64,000 nt of DNA from assembly GCF_020618415.1 (NCBI RefSeq), contig NZ_CP085344.1, positions 2,007,001 to 2,071,000 on the forward strand, read 5' to 3'. Positions within the stretch are counted from its first letter, which is position 1. The number at the start of each line of letters is the position of its first letter. The notes beneath the pieces are model-generated. The model was not told where the DNA came from, ran no database searches, and saw only the letters and a list, made by a program, of their open reading frames with translations. The translations under genes and the position numbers were made by a program. This document shows, piece after piece, positions 21,119-29,767 of the stretch. The stretch is from Cupriavidus sp. MP-37 (GTDB lineage Bacteria; Pseudomonadota; Gammaproteobacteria; Burkholderiales; Burkholderiaceae).

Positions 21119-21988
21119 TTATTTCTCCTCGATGCGCGCGCGCAGGCGCTGCGCATCGAACGGGGCCTTTACCTTCTTGTCGTTATCGAAATAGCAGTAG
21201 ATGTCCCGATGCGCGGCGGCCCGTGCGCGTTTCGGCGAGATCCGCTGCGCATCCGCCGGCTCCTTGCCATTGGCCCACTCGACCAGCCGCGCGGCCCAGC
21301 GATCCAGCGCGGCATCGGAATAGGCGCCGCCATAGAGCGTCTGCGAGCCGTGCAGGCGCAGGTACAGGAAATTGCTGGTCACGTCCTCGGCATAGGGCCA
21401 GTCGGCGACGGCGTCGGAGATCACCAGCGCCACCCGGTGCCGGCGCAGCAGGGCAGGGAATTCGGGCGTGCAGAAGCTGTCGTGGCGGATTTCGACCGCA
21501 TGCCGGATCGGGCGCCGGCGCCCCGTCCCATACCACGGGTCACTGACGTTGCGGTTGTGCTGCCGCGCCAGTTCGCGGGCACGGTGCGTGTCGTGCGGAA
21601 TCAGCGACAGGAAACGGTCCATGCGCTCGGGATCGAAGGCAAAGTTGGGAGGAAACTGCCACAGCACCGGCCCCAGCTTTTCTTCCAGCGCCAGCACGCC
21701 GGAAGCAAAGAAGTTGGCCATCGCCGGCCGCGCCGAATCGTCGCGAAAGCGCAGCATGTGGGTCAGGTAGCGCGGGCCCTTGACGCTGAACACAAAGCCC
21801 GGCGGCGTGGCCTGATGCCAGGCGCGATAGCTTTTCGGCGTCTGCAGTGCGTAGTGCGAGCCGTTGATCTCGATGGTTTCGACCGCGCGCGACGCGAATT
21901 CCAGCTCGCGCCGCTGCGCCAGCCCCTCGGGATAAAACACGCCGCGCCAGCCGGCATAGCGCCAGCCTGAAATGCCGATGCGGATCAT
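21119..21988 (-). CDS. DUF72 domain protein (YecE-like)
   Basis: This 289-residue TIM-barrel-like DUF72 protein has the N-terminal IRIGISGWRYAGWRGVFYP, EINGSHYALQTPKSY, and the C-terminal YCYFDNDKKVKAPFDAQRL segment. Its biochemical role is unknown. The open frame extends to 22030, but ATG 21988 starts the conserved domain. It stands alone on the minus strand. Confidence 0.88.
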   Translation of the reverse strand: MIRIGISGWRYAGWRGVFYPEGLAQRRELEFASRAVETIEINGSHYALQTPKSYRAWHQATPPGFVFSVKGPRYLTHMLRFRDDSARPAMANFFASGVLALEEKLGPVLWQFPPNFAFDPERMDRFLSLIPHDTHRARELARQHNRNVSDPWYGTGRRRPIRHAVEIRHDSFCTPEFPALLRRHRVALVISDAVADWPYAEDVTSNFLYLRLHGSQTLYGGAYSDAALDRWAARLVEWANGKEPADAQRISPKRARAAAHRDIYCYFDNDKKVKAPFDAQRLRARIEEK

Positions 21989-22077
21989 CGCCAAGCCTTG
22001 GTCTGTACTTTTTGCAATCGACGGCGTCATACTTGCCTGCGCGCCGCGCCCGGGCGCCCGTCACAGGAGACCCATCC

Positions 22078-22320
22078 ATGCCAGTCCCGCAAGATCCGCG
22101 CCTTGGCGCATGCTGCTACCTGCTGCATCTGCTGCTGCAGCGCACCGAGCTGGCCCAACCGGGCTTTCTCGACCAGTTGATCGCCGGCGTGACTGTTGAC
22201 CGCGACGGCATGGCGCAGGACGCCGCCGGCCGTGAGGCCGCGCTGCCGGTGTTCGACGAGGCGCTGCGGATGCTGTCCGTGGCCAGCGAACAGCTGAAGC
22301 AGGCGCCTGCGCGGACATAA
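22078..22320 (+). CDS. Small protein of unknown function
   Basis: An 80-residue protein I do not recognise. It has a Cys-Cys pair near the N-terminus (LGACCYLLHLLLQR), is mostly helical, and has no membrane segment of usual length. ACAGGAGACCC precedes the ATG and a rho-independent terminator follows 28 bp after the stop, which supports it being a real single-gene transcript. Confidence 0.65.
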   Translation: MPVPQDPRLGACCYLLHLLLQRTELAQPGFLDQLIAGVTVDRDGMAQDAAGREAALPVFDEALRMLSVASEQLKQAPART

Positions 22321-22348
22321 GGCGTTTACCGCATTTCAATACGGTCGA

Positions 22349-22370
22349 GGCGTCTCTTGACGCCGTTTTT
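22349..22370 (+). terminator. Rho-independent terminator
   Basis: Hairpin GGCGTC-TCTT-GACGCC followed by GTTTTT, directly after the 80-residue unknown gene. Confidence 0.85.
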
Positions 22371-22437
22371 ATGTCGAAGTCCTTATCGTGGCGGGGCGTC
22401 CTGATGCGGACGCGCCCTCAATCCGCCACCTTCGACC

Positions 22438-23232
22438 ATGACCTTGCTTCGCACTTCCGGCAGCCGGCACGCCGCACCCGCAGCGATTGCCGCTGCCCTG
22501 TGGCTCGCCAGCGCCACGCCCGCACTGGCGCAAGCCGCCGCCGACACGGCCGATGCCGCCGCAACCCACACGTTCAACGCCAACCTTGCGCTCGCCAGCG
22601 ACTACCGCTACCGCGGCCTGACGCAAAGCAACGCCCGCCCGGCGCTCCAGGGCGGCTTCGACTACAGCCATGCCAGCGGCTTCTACCTCGGCAACTGGAA
22701 CTCGAGCATCAGCTGGCTGGGCGACAGCCATCCGGACGTGTCCGCTCCCATCGAGATGGACTTCTACGGCGGTTACCGCCATGCATTTGGCGACAGCGGC
22801 TGGAGCACCGACGTGGGCGTGCTGCAGTACTACTATCCGGGCAGCTATCCCGACCGCTACACCAGCCCGGACACCACCGAGCTGTACGCCGGGGTCGGCT
22901 ACGGCCCCGTGACGCTGAAGTATTCCTATGCGCCGACCAACCTGTTCGGGATGCCCGACAGCCGCCACAGCTGGTACGCCGACCTGTCGGCCAACCTTCC
23001 GCTCGGGGTGTGGGGCCTCACGCTCAACGCCGACGTGGGCTACCAGAAGGTGCAGGTGGCCGGGGCCTCGTACGCTGACTGGAAGCTTGGCCTGACCAAG
23101 GACCTGGGCCACGGCTTCGCGCTGGCGCTGGCGTATCTCGATACCAATGCCGACCGGGCGGTGTACACCAGCGCCAAAGGGCGTTACCTTGGCCGCGCCA
23201 CCGTCTGGGGATCGCTGAGCAAGACGTTCTAG
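22438..23232 (+). CDS. TorF-family putative porin
   Basis: This 264-residue outer-membrane protein has a signal peptide (core AAIAAALWLASATPALA). Alternating aromatic beta-strand patterns follow, including LASDYRYRGLTQSNARPALQ, typical of the TorF/Gcw_chp family, and it ends in Phe (SLSKTF) as expected for a beta-barrel. Function in the outer membrane is not defined. Confidence 0.88.
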   Translation: MTLLRTSGSRHAAPAAIAAALWLASATPALAQAAADTADAAATHTFNANLALASDYRYRGLTQSNARPALQGGFDYSHASGFYLGNWNSSISWLGDSHPDVSAPIEMDFYGGYRHAFGDSGWSTDVGVLQYYYPGSYPDRYTSPDTTELYAGVGYGPVTLKYSYAPTNLFGMPDSRHSWYADLSANLPLGVWGLTLNADVGYQKVQVAGASYADWKLGLTKDLGHGFALALAYLDTNADRAVYTSAKGRYLGRATVWGSLSKTF

Positions 23233-23323
23233 CGGCGCGGTTTACATTGCCCGCGATGTGTCCTACACCCACTCAGGCGACCCCGGCGACTTTACCGCCG
23301 GGTGGGCGAGGGGAGGGCGGGCC

Positions 23324-24145
23324 ATGGGCATGCAACACCAGGACAAAGTCTTTGCGGGGGCGATTCCCGAGATCTATGAGGCGCTGATGGTGCCGATGAT
23401 CTTTGCGCCCTATGCCGCCGACCTGGGCCGGCGCATCGCCGCGCTGCGCCCACGCCGGGTGCTGGAGCTGGCCGCCGGTACCGGGGCGCTGACGCGCGAG
23501 CTGGCCGAGCGGCTGGCGGCGGACACCCTGGTGGTGGCCACCGATCTCAATGCACCGATGCTGGCGCGCGCGCAAGCCGCGGGCACCGCGCGCCCGGTGC
23601 AATGGCGCGAGGCCGACGCCATGCGGCTGCCGTTCGACGATGCCAGCTTCGACCTGGTGGCCTGCCAGTTCGGCGCGATGTTTTTCCCCGACAAGGGCAG
23701 GGCGTTCGCCGAGGCGCGCCGCGTGCTGGTGCCGGGCGGCACGCTGGTGTTCAATGTCTGGGACCGGATCGCATTCAACGCCTTTGCCCGCGACATCACC
23801 GCCGCGCTCGCCGCGCTGTTCCCCGACGCGCCGCCCGATTTCATGGGCCGGATCCCGCACGGTTACCACAGCCAGGCGGCCATCGAGCAAGACCTGCGCG
23901 CGGGCGGGTTCACGGCGGGCGCGGTCTTCGAGACCGTCACTGAAACCAGCCACGCCGCAAACGCGCGCATGGCCGCCATGGCGTTCTGCCAGGGCACGCC
24001 GCTGCGCGCCGACCTTGAGGCGCGCGGGCCGGACGCCCTGGCGCGCGCGACCGATCACTGCGAGCAGGCGCTGATCGGGGCCTACGGTACCGGACCGCTG
24101 GCCGGCCCGATGCAGGCACACGTGGTCATGGTCGCCGCGCCCTGA
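23324..24145 (+). CDS. Class I SAM-dependent methyltransferase
   Basis: This 273-residue methyltransferase has motif I VLELAAGTGALTREL, motif II VVATDLNAPML and the VACQFGAMFFPDK region, as in the UbiE/type 11 family. An in-frame GTG lies further upstream at 23258, but ATG 23324 has a GGGGAGGG ribosome site. The substrate is unknown, and the neighbours do not inform. Confidence 0.87.
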   Translation: MGMQHQDKVFAGAIPEIYEALMVPMIFAPYAADLGRRIAALRPRRVLELAAGTGALTRELAERLAADTLVVATDLNAPMLARAQAAGTARPVQWREADAMRLPFDDASFDLVACQFGAMFFPDKGRAFAEARRVLVPGGTLVFNVWDRIAFNAFARDITAALAALFPDAPPDFMGRIPHGYHSQAAIEQDLRAGGFTAGAVFETVTETSHAANARMAAMAFCQGTPLRADLEARGPDALARATDHCEQALIGAYGTGPLAGPMQAHVVMVAAP

Positions 24146-24262
24146 AGCAAGTGGCCCGGCACAGGCCGCCGGCCAAGGGGGTGCGCAAATCGCCGCCTGC
24201 ACCGATACTGTCGTCACTGGCATGCGCCAGGCGTTACGGCGACCAAACCTCGGGCAAATGGC

Positions 24263-25510
24263 ATGGACCCTTCGATCATTTCCGCATCGGTGGCATTGGG
24301 CATCGGACTGGCGATCGGGCTGGAGCGCGAGCGCAGCCAGGCGGCTGACGGCGGCGGCGAAGCCCCGGCCGGGCTGCGCACCTTCGCGCTGGCCAGCCTG
24401 GCGGGGGTGGCCAGCGCGATGCTGCCATCGGCGCTGGTGCTGCCGGTCATGCTGTTGGGCGCGGCCCTGCTGACGGCGGTGGGCTATTACCGCTCGGCCG
24501 GCCACGACAGCGGCCTGACCACGGAATTCGCGCTGCTGCTGACCTTGCTGCTGGGCGCGCTGGCGGCAGGCCATCCGGCGCTGGCGGCGGCGCTGGCCAC
24601 GGTGGTGGTGCTGCTGCTGCACGGCAAGTCCTTCCTGCATCATCTGGCGCGCCGCGTGGTCACGCGCGAGGAGATGAGCGAGGCGTTGATCCTTGCCACC
24701 GCCGCGCTGATCGTCTGGCCGCTGCTGCCGGACCGCTACCTGGGCCCGCTCGACGCGTGGAACCCGCACGCGATCTGGCTGGTAGTGCTGCTGGTGCTGC
24801 TGGCCGGCGCGGTCGGGCACGTCTGCGCGCGCCTGTTCGGCGAGCGCCTGGGGCTGCCGATCTCGGGCCTGTTCGGCGGTTTCGTCTCCAGCACCGCCAC
24901 CATTGCCGCGATGGCGGTGCTGTCGCGCCAGAGCGAGGCGCGCATCCACGGGCCGGTGGCGGCGGCGCTGCTGTCGAGTGTCGCCACCTACGTGCAGATG
25001 CTGGTGCTGCTGGGCGCCACCAGTTTGTCCGCGCTGGCGGCGCTGGCGCTGCCGCTGGCGGCGGGGCTGGCAGTGATCGCGGCCTTTGGCGGCATCTGGC
25101 TCTGGCGCTCGTGGCACGAGGCCCGTGGCGGCACCGAGGGCGTCCCCGGCGGCGGTATCTTCGACTGGCGCGGCGCGGCGGTGTTCGCGCTGCTGTTTGC
25201 CGTGCTGCAACTGGTGGGCGCGGCCACGCAGGCGCGGGCCGGCAAAGAGGGCCTGCTGGCGCTGTCCGTGGGCGCCGGCTTTGCCGACGCCCATGCCGCG
25301 GCCACCTCGATCGGCGCCATGGTCGGCGCCGGCAAGCTGGAGCCGCCGGCGGCGGTATGGCCGGTGCTGGGCGCGTTGACCGCCAATACCATCAGCAAGA
25401 TCGTCGCCTCGACAGCGGGCGGCGCGCGCTTTGCGGTGCCGGTGGCGTTCGGGCTGGTGCTGTCCACCGGCGCGGCCTGGGCGGCGGCATGGCTGCTGCG
25501 GCTGGCCTGA
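24263..25510 (+). CDS. MgtC/SapB-type membrane protein (DUF4010)
   Basis: This 415-residue membrane protein has about 12 hydrophobic segments. The N-terminus (ALGIGLAIGLERERSQ) is MgtC/SapB-like and the C-terminal half matches the DUF4010 type (GLFGGFVSSTATIAAMAVLSR). Function is uncharacterised. It is not closely related to the short mgtC gene at 54486. The surrounding genes look chromosomal. Confidence 0.85.
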   Translation: MDPSIISASVALGIGLAIGLERERSQAADGGGEAPAGLRTFALASLAGVASAMLPSALVLPVMLLGAALLTAVGYYRSAGHDSGLTTEFALLLTLLLGALAAGHPALAAALATVVVLLLHGKSFLHHLARRVVTREEMSEALILATAALIVWPLLPDRYLGPLDAWNPHAIWLVVLLVLLAGAVGHVCARLFGERLGLPISGLFGGFVSSTATIAAMAVLSRQSEARIHGPVAAALLSSVATYVQMLVLLGATSLSALAALALPLAAGLAVIAAFGGIWLWRSWHEARGGTEGVPGGGIFDWRGAAVFALLFAVLQLVGAATQARAGKEGLLALSVGAGFADAHAAATSIGAMVGAGKLEPPAAVWPVLGALTANTISKIVASTAGGARFAVPVAFGLVLSTGAAWAAAWLLRLA

Positions 25511-25867
25511 GGTTGGGGCGCCGGGTCCGCCACCATCTTCCTTCCGCCGTCGTCGGAATGTCCCGGTGCGCAGGGTCGGACGATGACGATCATGCCCCTT
25601 TGCACGCTGGCCCGCCCCCGAACCCTGGGGTCACGGCGCGACGGTGGCGCGCGGCGCCGACCTGCAAATTCTGCAACGCTGACGCGCGGATTGCCTCGTA
25701 TGACCGCGGTCACGGCAGCCATGGGCGCCGGCGCGCGGCACTCCATCGTGGAACAAAAGTTGCGTCGTCTTCGTTTCCCGGTGCCGGCGCCGCTCTGGCA
25801 AAGCGGGTCGGACGACCCGGGGGACAAGTCCTCAGACCGACCGATGTGTCACGACAAGGAGTTGGAA
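25511..25867. other. Intergenic region with no recognised gene
   Basis: About 350 bp. Short open frames exist but none has a ribosome site or recognisable product. The promoter for the small gene at 25868 should lie here. Confidence 0.4.
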
Positions 25868-26083
25868 ATGAAACCAGGTTCAAGTGGAAAGACCTCGCGC
25901 AAGACCGAAGCCAGGACCGGCACCGACAAGAAGAACCCGGGCGCGCGCATGGACCGGGACGCCAGCGAGATCAAGAGCCGCAGCGCCGATCCCGGGCAAA
26001 GCAGCTATGGCGGCTTCCGCAACGAGGATCCGCGCAGGCAGCACCAGGCCGAAACCGGCAAGCCGAAAAAGCCCGCGCGCTAG
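25868..26083 (+). CDS. Small hydrophilic, probably disordered protein
   Basis: A 71-residue protein rich in Lys, Arg, Gly, Ser and Pro (SSGKTSRKTEARTGTDKKN), with no hydrophobic core. It resembles the general composition of small stress-linked disordered proteins but no family is claimed. ACAAGGAGTTGGAA precedes the ATG. Its TAG stop overlaps the opposite-strand stop of the glycosyltransferase within one CTAG. Confidence 0.65.
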   Translation: MKPGSSGKTSRKTEARTGTDKKNPGARMDRDASEIKSRSADPGQSSYGGFRNEDPRRQHQAETGKPKKPAR

Positions 26084-27132
26084 TGCCGCATGAAGCCTGC
26101 GATCGCTTCAGCGTAGCGGCGCACAACGGTGTTGCGTTGGTGGTCGGCCAGGAACAGGCGCAGGCCTGGCTCGCTGCGGCGCGACTCGCCTGCGCAAACG
26201 GCCAGCATCGTTTCGCATAACGGGTCGACGCCGGGCTCCACCACCCAGCCGAAACCGTCGACGGCCTCTGGCAGCCCGCCGCGACGCGTCACGATGACCT
26301 CGCAGCCGGCCGCCAGGCCTTCCAGGGCGACGATGCCGAAGGGCTCGTAGCCGATCGACGGCACCACCAGGCAGGCATGCTGCGCCAGCATCGTGGCCAC
26401 TACCGCGGGCCGCTGCGCGCCGGCAAAGGTCACGGCCTCGGCGCACTCCAGGGTCGCCGCCAAGGCGACCAGCAGCGCGTACTGCGGACCGTCGCCGATC
26501 ACCGTCAGGCTGACCTCGGGCCGCAATGCGCGCAATTTGGCGAAGCTGCGCAGCAACAGGTCGACCCCTTTCTCCGTCACCAGCCGGCCGACAAAAGCAA
26601 AGCTGCCCGGCTTGCGCGGCGCGTCTGCCGACTGGAAAATGTCGTCGCGATAGCCGTTGTGGATCACCAGCGGCTGTCCCGGTATCCATCCGGCCAGGTA
26701 CCGGCTGACGCAGATGTTGTGGTAGAAGCGCGCCATCCAGCGCTTGACGTTGCCCGCCGTGAAACGCCGGTTCTCGCCATAGTGACTGTACGGGCCATGA
26801 TGCGTCAGCACGATGCGGCGGCGTAGCACAGTTGCCAGCAACACGTCGTAGAAGGTCAGTCCGACGAACACCACCAGCGGGTGCCGCAGCATGGCGCGCG
26901 CCAGCTCAAGCACGCCGGCCACGCGCGTGACCGGATAGGGAAACGCCGGCGCATCGCCCGGCGCCGCCGGCGTGCGCGTCGCCAGCTCGATCCGATAGCC
27001 CAGCTCGGTCAGCCCCAGCGCCTGGTCTTCGGCAAAGCGTTCCATCCCCCCCACGGAGGGATGGAACGGGACGCTGAATATCAGGAGATCGGGCAGCGGC
27101 GGCGCGATGTCCGGGGGCTTGGGCTGGCTCAT
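26080..27132 (-). CDS. Family 4 glycosyltransferase
   Basis: This 350-residue GT-B enzyme has the N-terminal VPFHPSVGGMERFAEDQA glycine loop, AFVGRLVTEKGVDLLL at the start of the second Rossmann domain and the GT4 E-x7-E signature in YEPFGIVALEGLAAGCE. It probably adds a sugar to a cell-surface glycan, with unknown donor and acceptor. A GTG start at 27162 is possible; ATG 27132 is preferred as the nearer start to the fold. It is the last clearly chromosomal gene before the mobile region. Confidence 0.9.
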   Translation of the reverse strand: MSQPKPPDIAPPLPDLLIFSVPFHPSVGGMERFAEDQALGLTELGYRIELATRTPAAPGDAPAFPYPVTRVAGVLELARAMLRHPLVVFVGLTFYDVLLATVLRRRIVLTHHGPYSHYGENRRFTAGNVKRWMARFYHNICVSRYLAGWIPGQPLVIHNGYRDDIFQSADAPRKPGSFAFVGRLVTEKGVDLLLRSFAKLRALRPEVSLTVIGDGPQYALLVALAATLECAEAVTFAGAQRPAVVATMLAQHACLVVPSIGYEPFGIVALEGLAAGCEVIVTRRGGLPEAVDGFGWVVEPGVDPLCETMLAVCAGESRRSEPGLRLFLADHQRNTVVRRYAEAIAGFMRH

Positions 27133-27519
27133 CCTCGTTGCGCTCCATGGCTTGCACAGCACAGGCCCCGCTGAAGGGGACGGCGACGTTCAAGCATGCC
27201 GGCACGCGGTACAGCGCTCTGTTCGCTGGCGCACGGAGGGCGGTGCCAGGCGCTGGCGGATATCGCCAGCGCGGTATTCGCGGGCAGCGCGATGCGGAAC
27301 TCTCGCATCGCGCTGCATCCGAAAACCGGACACGGGTCGAACCGAAAGCGAGTCGCCCGTGCTTTGATAAAGGGAACCGTCTAACAGGTCCCGCGCGCCG
27401 GCGAAGTGAGTGCGCAATAGGCTGGCTTGCTTGCCGCGTCGAAGGCGCGCGCACAGTATGCGGGCTCGGCGCCTGCGGCTTCGCGCGCGCAGTACGCGAC
27501 GCCAAGCGTTTTCGCCTCG
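27133..27519. other. Gene-free stretch with degenerate repeats
   Basis: No supported gene. On the minus strand between about 27381 and 27500 one frame spells three related units beginning AYCA, each 12-13 codons long, so the DNA carries a degenerate repeat of about 36-39 bp. It runs into the transposase remnant at 27520. The rest may contain the glycosyltransferase promoter. Confidence 0.4.
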
Positions 27520-27655
27520 CGCGCAGCGTCTGGCGTGGACTCAAGCCCAGCCGAGCAGCAGCAATGCCGGTCTTCAGGTGACCGTCCGCCAAGGCCTGCA
27601 AGACCTTGAGCCGCTCCAATTGGCGCATCGTCATGGTGATCGTGTCCGGTCGCAT
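27520..27655 (-). pseudogene. 5' remnant of an ISNCY-type transposase
   Basis: About 45 codons (MTMRQLERLKVLQALADGHL and AAARLGLSPRQ) match the first residues of the intact transposase at 27797-29323 (MSMREVDRMKVIQAVADGHL, AAERLGISARH). The similarity then stops, so this is the helix-turn-helix end of a second, related element. Confidence 0.75.
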
Positions 27656-27703
27656 GGCGGCTCCCTGGCTGGCTCAAGGCCGTACAGGTTACGCGGGTCA
27701 ACT

Positions 27704-27742
27704 CGGACATTTGAAGCTGGCTATAAGCGGACATTACAACTT
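27704..27742. repeat. Repeat pair at the end of the truncated element
   Basis: CGGACATTTGAAG (27704) and CGGACATTACAAC (27728) are 24 bp apart and lie about 50 bp outside the start of the transposase remnant. The intact element has a similar pair at the same spacing, so these are probably transposase-binding end repeats. Confidence 0.55.
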
Positions 27743-27796
27743 AGCTGCTACAACTGCTGTCCAGGCGGTTTTGAAAGGTCGCCCGTTCCGCTCAAT

Positions 27797-29323
27797 TCAA
27801 ATGTCGGCATGGGCGTGCTTTTTGTGCGAGGTTGGATGCTTTTGCGGGGTGGGCGTAGGGCGGTGGGGCTGGCCTGACGTGACCGAGTTCAGCTCAGGGT
27901 GGGGCGGTTGAATCGCGGTGGGCCAAGTTAGGATGTCCGCCTTCTGCTGGATCGGGGCCGCCGCCATCGCGCGCTCCAGATCGAGCCGGTTGATCTGACG
28001 TTGGCGCTTGGTGCTGGCTGACGGCTGGGCCGGGCGCGGCGGCGCGCCGGCCAGCGTGCGCGATGGGCCCGCCTGCTCGCGGCTGTCGCGCTGCGCCTGC
28101 ATCTGCGCGGCAATGGCCAGCACGTGCCCCAGCCGCTTGTGCTCGACAATCGCGCCCCGGTCGATCTGAGACAGCCGGTCATAGGTGGTGTAGGGCAGCG
28201 ACGTGCCATCGGCCCACAGCTCGATCCTGCCGTCCGGGTATTCGGCCACCTCGAGGTAGCGGTGGACCAGGCGCCGGTGCTCGGGCCGGTCCTCGAGCAG
28301 GTACAGCAGCTTGTCGTACTGCAGCGTGAGGCTCCGGGACACCTTGCGCCACTCGCGCCAGCTGAAGATTCGTTCCAGATCCTCGTCGCCGCGCAGCCGC
28401 CTGTGCGCATCGAAGTCGCGCCTGGGCACCTTGGCAAAGCGCGCATTGAAGTCGGCGATGAAATGCGGGGCAAACGCGTTGGCGGCGGCCAGGCTGCTGA
28501 TGCCGCGCAAGCGCAGTTCCTTGATCAGCCGGTCCTGCAGCGTGCCGTTCATCCGCTCGACCCGGCCCTTGGCCGGGCTCGAATTGGCGCACAGGATGTC
28601 GATGTTCAGCTCGAACAGCGCGCGCCCGAACTGCGTGTAGCCGCGGCCTTCGGCATTGTCCTTGGCGTTGACGCGGAAGATGCCGGCCTTGTCCGAATAG
28701 AACGCCATCGGCTTGCCGTGGCGCTCGACATAGGCGCGCGTGGCGGTGAAATACGCTAGGGTCGATTCCGTTGGCGCAAACAGCAGCTGCATCAGCCGCC
28801 CGGTCGCGTCATCGACATAGACCAGCAGCGTGCACGCCGGCGCCCGGTCCTCGAACCAGGCGTGGTCGCTGCCATCGATCTGCACCAGCTCGCCCAGGCA
28901 GGCGCGGCGGTTGCGCGGCTGGTGCACCTTGGGTGGGCGCAGCTTCCTCGGGACCCAGAAACCGGCGTCGATCATGATCCGGCGTACGCACGCCGGTGAA
29001 ATCTCGATGCCATGGCGCTCGCGCAGCTTCTCGGTAGCCAGGGTCGGGCCGAAGTCGGCATAGCTGTCACGGATCAGGCCGCGCTCGCGGGATTCCAGCC
29101 CTGGCGGCAATTGCCGGTTGCTGGGACGACCGCGCTTGCGCGAAACCAGTCCGCTCGGCCCATCCTCCAAGAGTCGCAAAACAAGCCGTCTAACGTGCCG
29201 GGCGCTGATGCCTAGACGCTCGGCGGCGCGCCAGCGCGCCAAGTGCCCATCGGCGACAGCCTGAATCACCTTCATGCGGTCAACTTCGCGCATGCTCATG
29301 GTCACCAATCCCTGTTCGTGCAT
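27797..29323 (-). CDS. ISNCY-family DDE transposase
   Basis: This 508-residue transposase has an N-terminal helix-turn-helix region (about residues 15-50) and an integrase-type DDE core, with Asp in VQIDGSDHAWFED, Asp in AFYSDKAGIF and Glu in KGRVERMNGTLQDRL. It has a long C-terminal domain and a low-complexity tail (PHPELNSVTSGQPH...). It looks intact. The element end upstream of its start is marked by the repeat pair at 29377-29418; the other end is not clearly defined. Confidence 0.88.
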   Translation of the reverse strand: MHEQGLVTMSMREVDRMKVIQAVADGHLARWRAAERLGISARHVRRLVLRLLEDGPSGLVSRKRGRPSNRQLPPGLESRERGLIRDSYADFGPTLATEKLRERHGIEISPACVRRIMIDAGFWVPRKLRPPKVHQPRNRRACLGELVQIDGSDHAWFEDRAPACTLLVYVDDATGRLMQLLFAPTESTLAYFTATRAYVERHGKPMAFYSDKAGIFRVNAKDNAEGRGYTQFGRALFELNIDILCANSSPAKGRVERMNGTLQDRLIKELRLRGISSLAAANAFAPHFIADFNARFAKVPRRDFDAHRRLRGDEDLERIFSWREWRKVSRSLTLQYDKLLYLLEDRPEHRRLVHRYLEVAEYPDGRIELWADGTSLPYTTYDRLSQIDRGAIVEHKRLGHVLAIAAQMQAQRDSREQAGPSRTLAGAPPRPAQPSASTKRQRQINRLDLERAMAAAPIQQKADILTWPTAIQPPHPELNSVTSGQPHRPTPTPQKHPTSHKKHAHADI

Positions 29324-29376
29324 GGCTGCCTCCCGTAGCGCCCGACGAACTTCGGAGCTTACGGAGGGACAGCCCT

Positions 29377-29418
29377 AGGTGACATCTCTAATGATCCCAA
29401 AGGTGACATTACTAATAA
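29377..29418. repeat. End repeat pair of the ISNCY-type element
   Basis: AGGTGACATCTCTAATGA (29377-29394) and AGGTGACATTACTAATAA (29401-29418) are 24 bp apart just outside the transposase start, marking the right end of the element. The dif site begins 14 bp further on. Confidence 0.65.
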
Positions 29419-29431
29419 CGGCTAACAATTC

Positions 29432-29459
29432 CATTCGCATAATGTATATTATGTTAAAT
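29432..29459. other. dif: dif site, XerCD chromosome-dimer resolution
   Basis: The 28-bp sequence contains CGCATAATGTATATTATG and then TTAAAT, so its last 24 bases are the same as I recall for the Escherichia coli dif site. This gives a XerC arm ending CATAA, a TGTATA centre and a XerD arm TTATGTTAAAT. XerC and XerD resolve chromosome dimers here at the replication terminus. It lies in an AT-rich pocket between the ISNCY end and an unknown gene. Only one copy was found in the window. Confidence 0.9.
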
Positions 29460-29503
29460 GTTACGTGCGCCTGAATATGGCGCGTACCTCAGCTAACGTT
29501 AAT

Positions 29504-29546
29504 TTGCATAAATTTGTTACCCGTTTTTGCATAAATTTGTTACCCG
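29504..29546. repeat. Direct repeat pair next to dif
   Basis: TTGCATAAATTTGTTACCCG occurs at 29504-29523 and again at about 29527-29546, 23 bp apart, in AT-rich DNA some 45 bp from dif. Its role is unknown. A binding-site pair or element end is possible. Confidence 0.8.
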
Positions 29547-29767
29547 CCCCTAGGCGCTTACCTTTCGGAGGCTGGCAGTTTCGATGACGGCACAGCCGGC
29601 GACTATGCCGGGAGCGCCGTGTGCTCTCTCTACCGTTTGCACGTGCTCGCGCCCCCGCCTGCGAGATACCCCTGTCCGAGTTGTCGGCCTCTTTGCTAGC
29701 CGTGTAAAGTGACGCAAAGTTACTTTAGGACACTGCCGTGGCGTGGCAGACAATTCGGGGGGCGGAC

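Noticed and set aside
27133..27400. Possible tRNA or other RNA gene upstream of the glycosyltransferase
   Set aside because: No cloverleaf with a T-loop GGTTCGAATC-type motif and acceptor stem could be drawn.
29504..29546. CRISPR array or iteron origin
   Set aside because: Only two repeat copies, no spacers of array type, and no rep or cas gene nearby.
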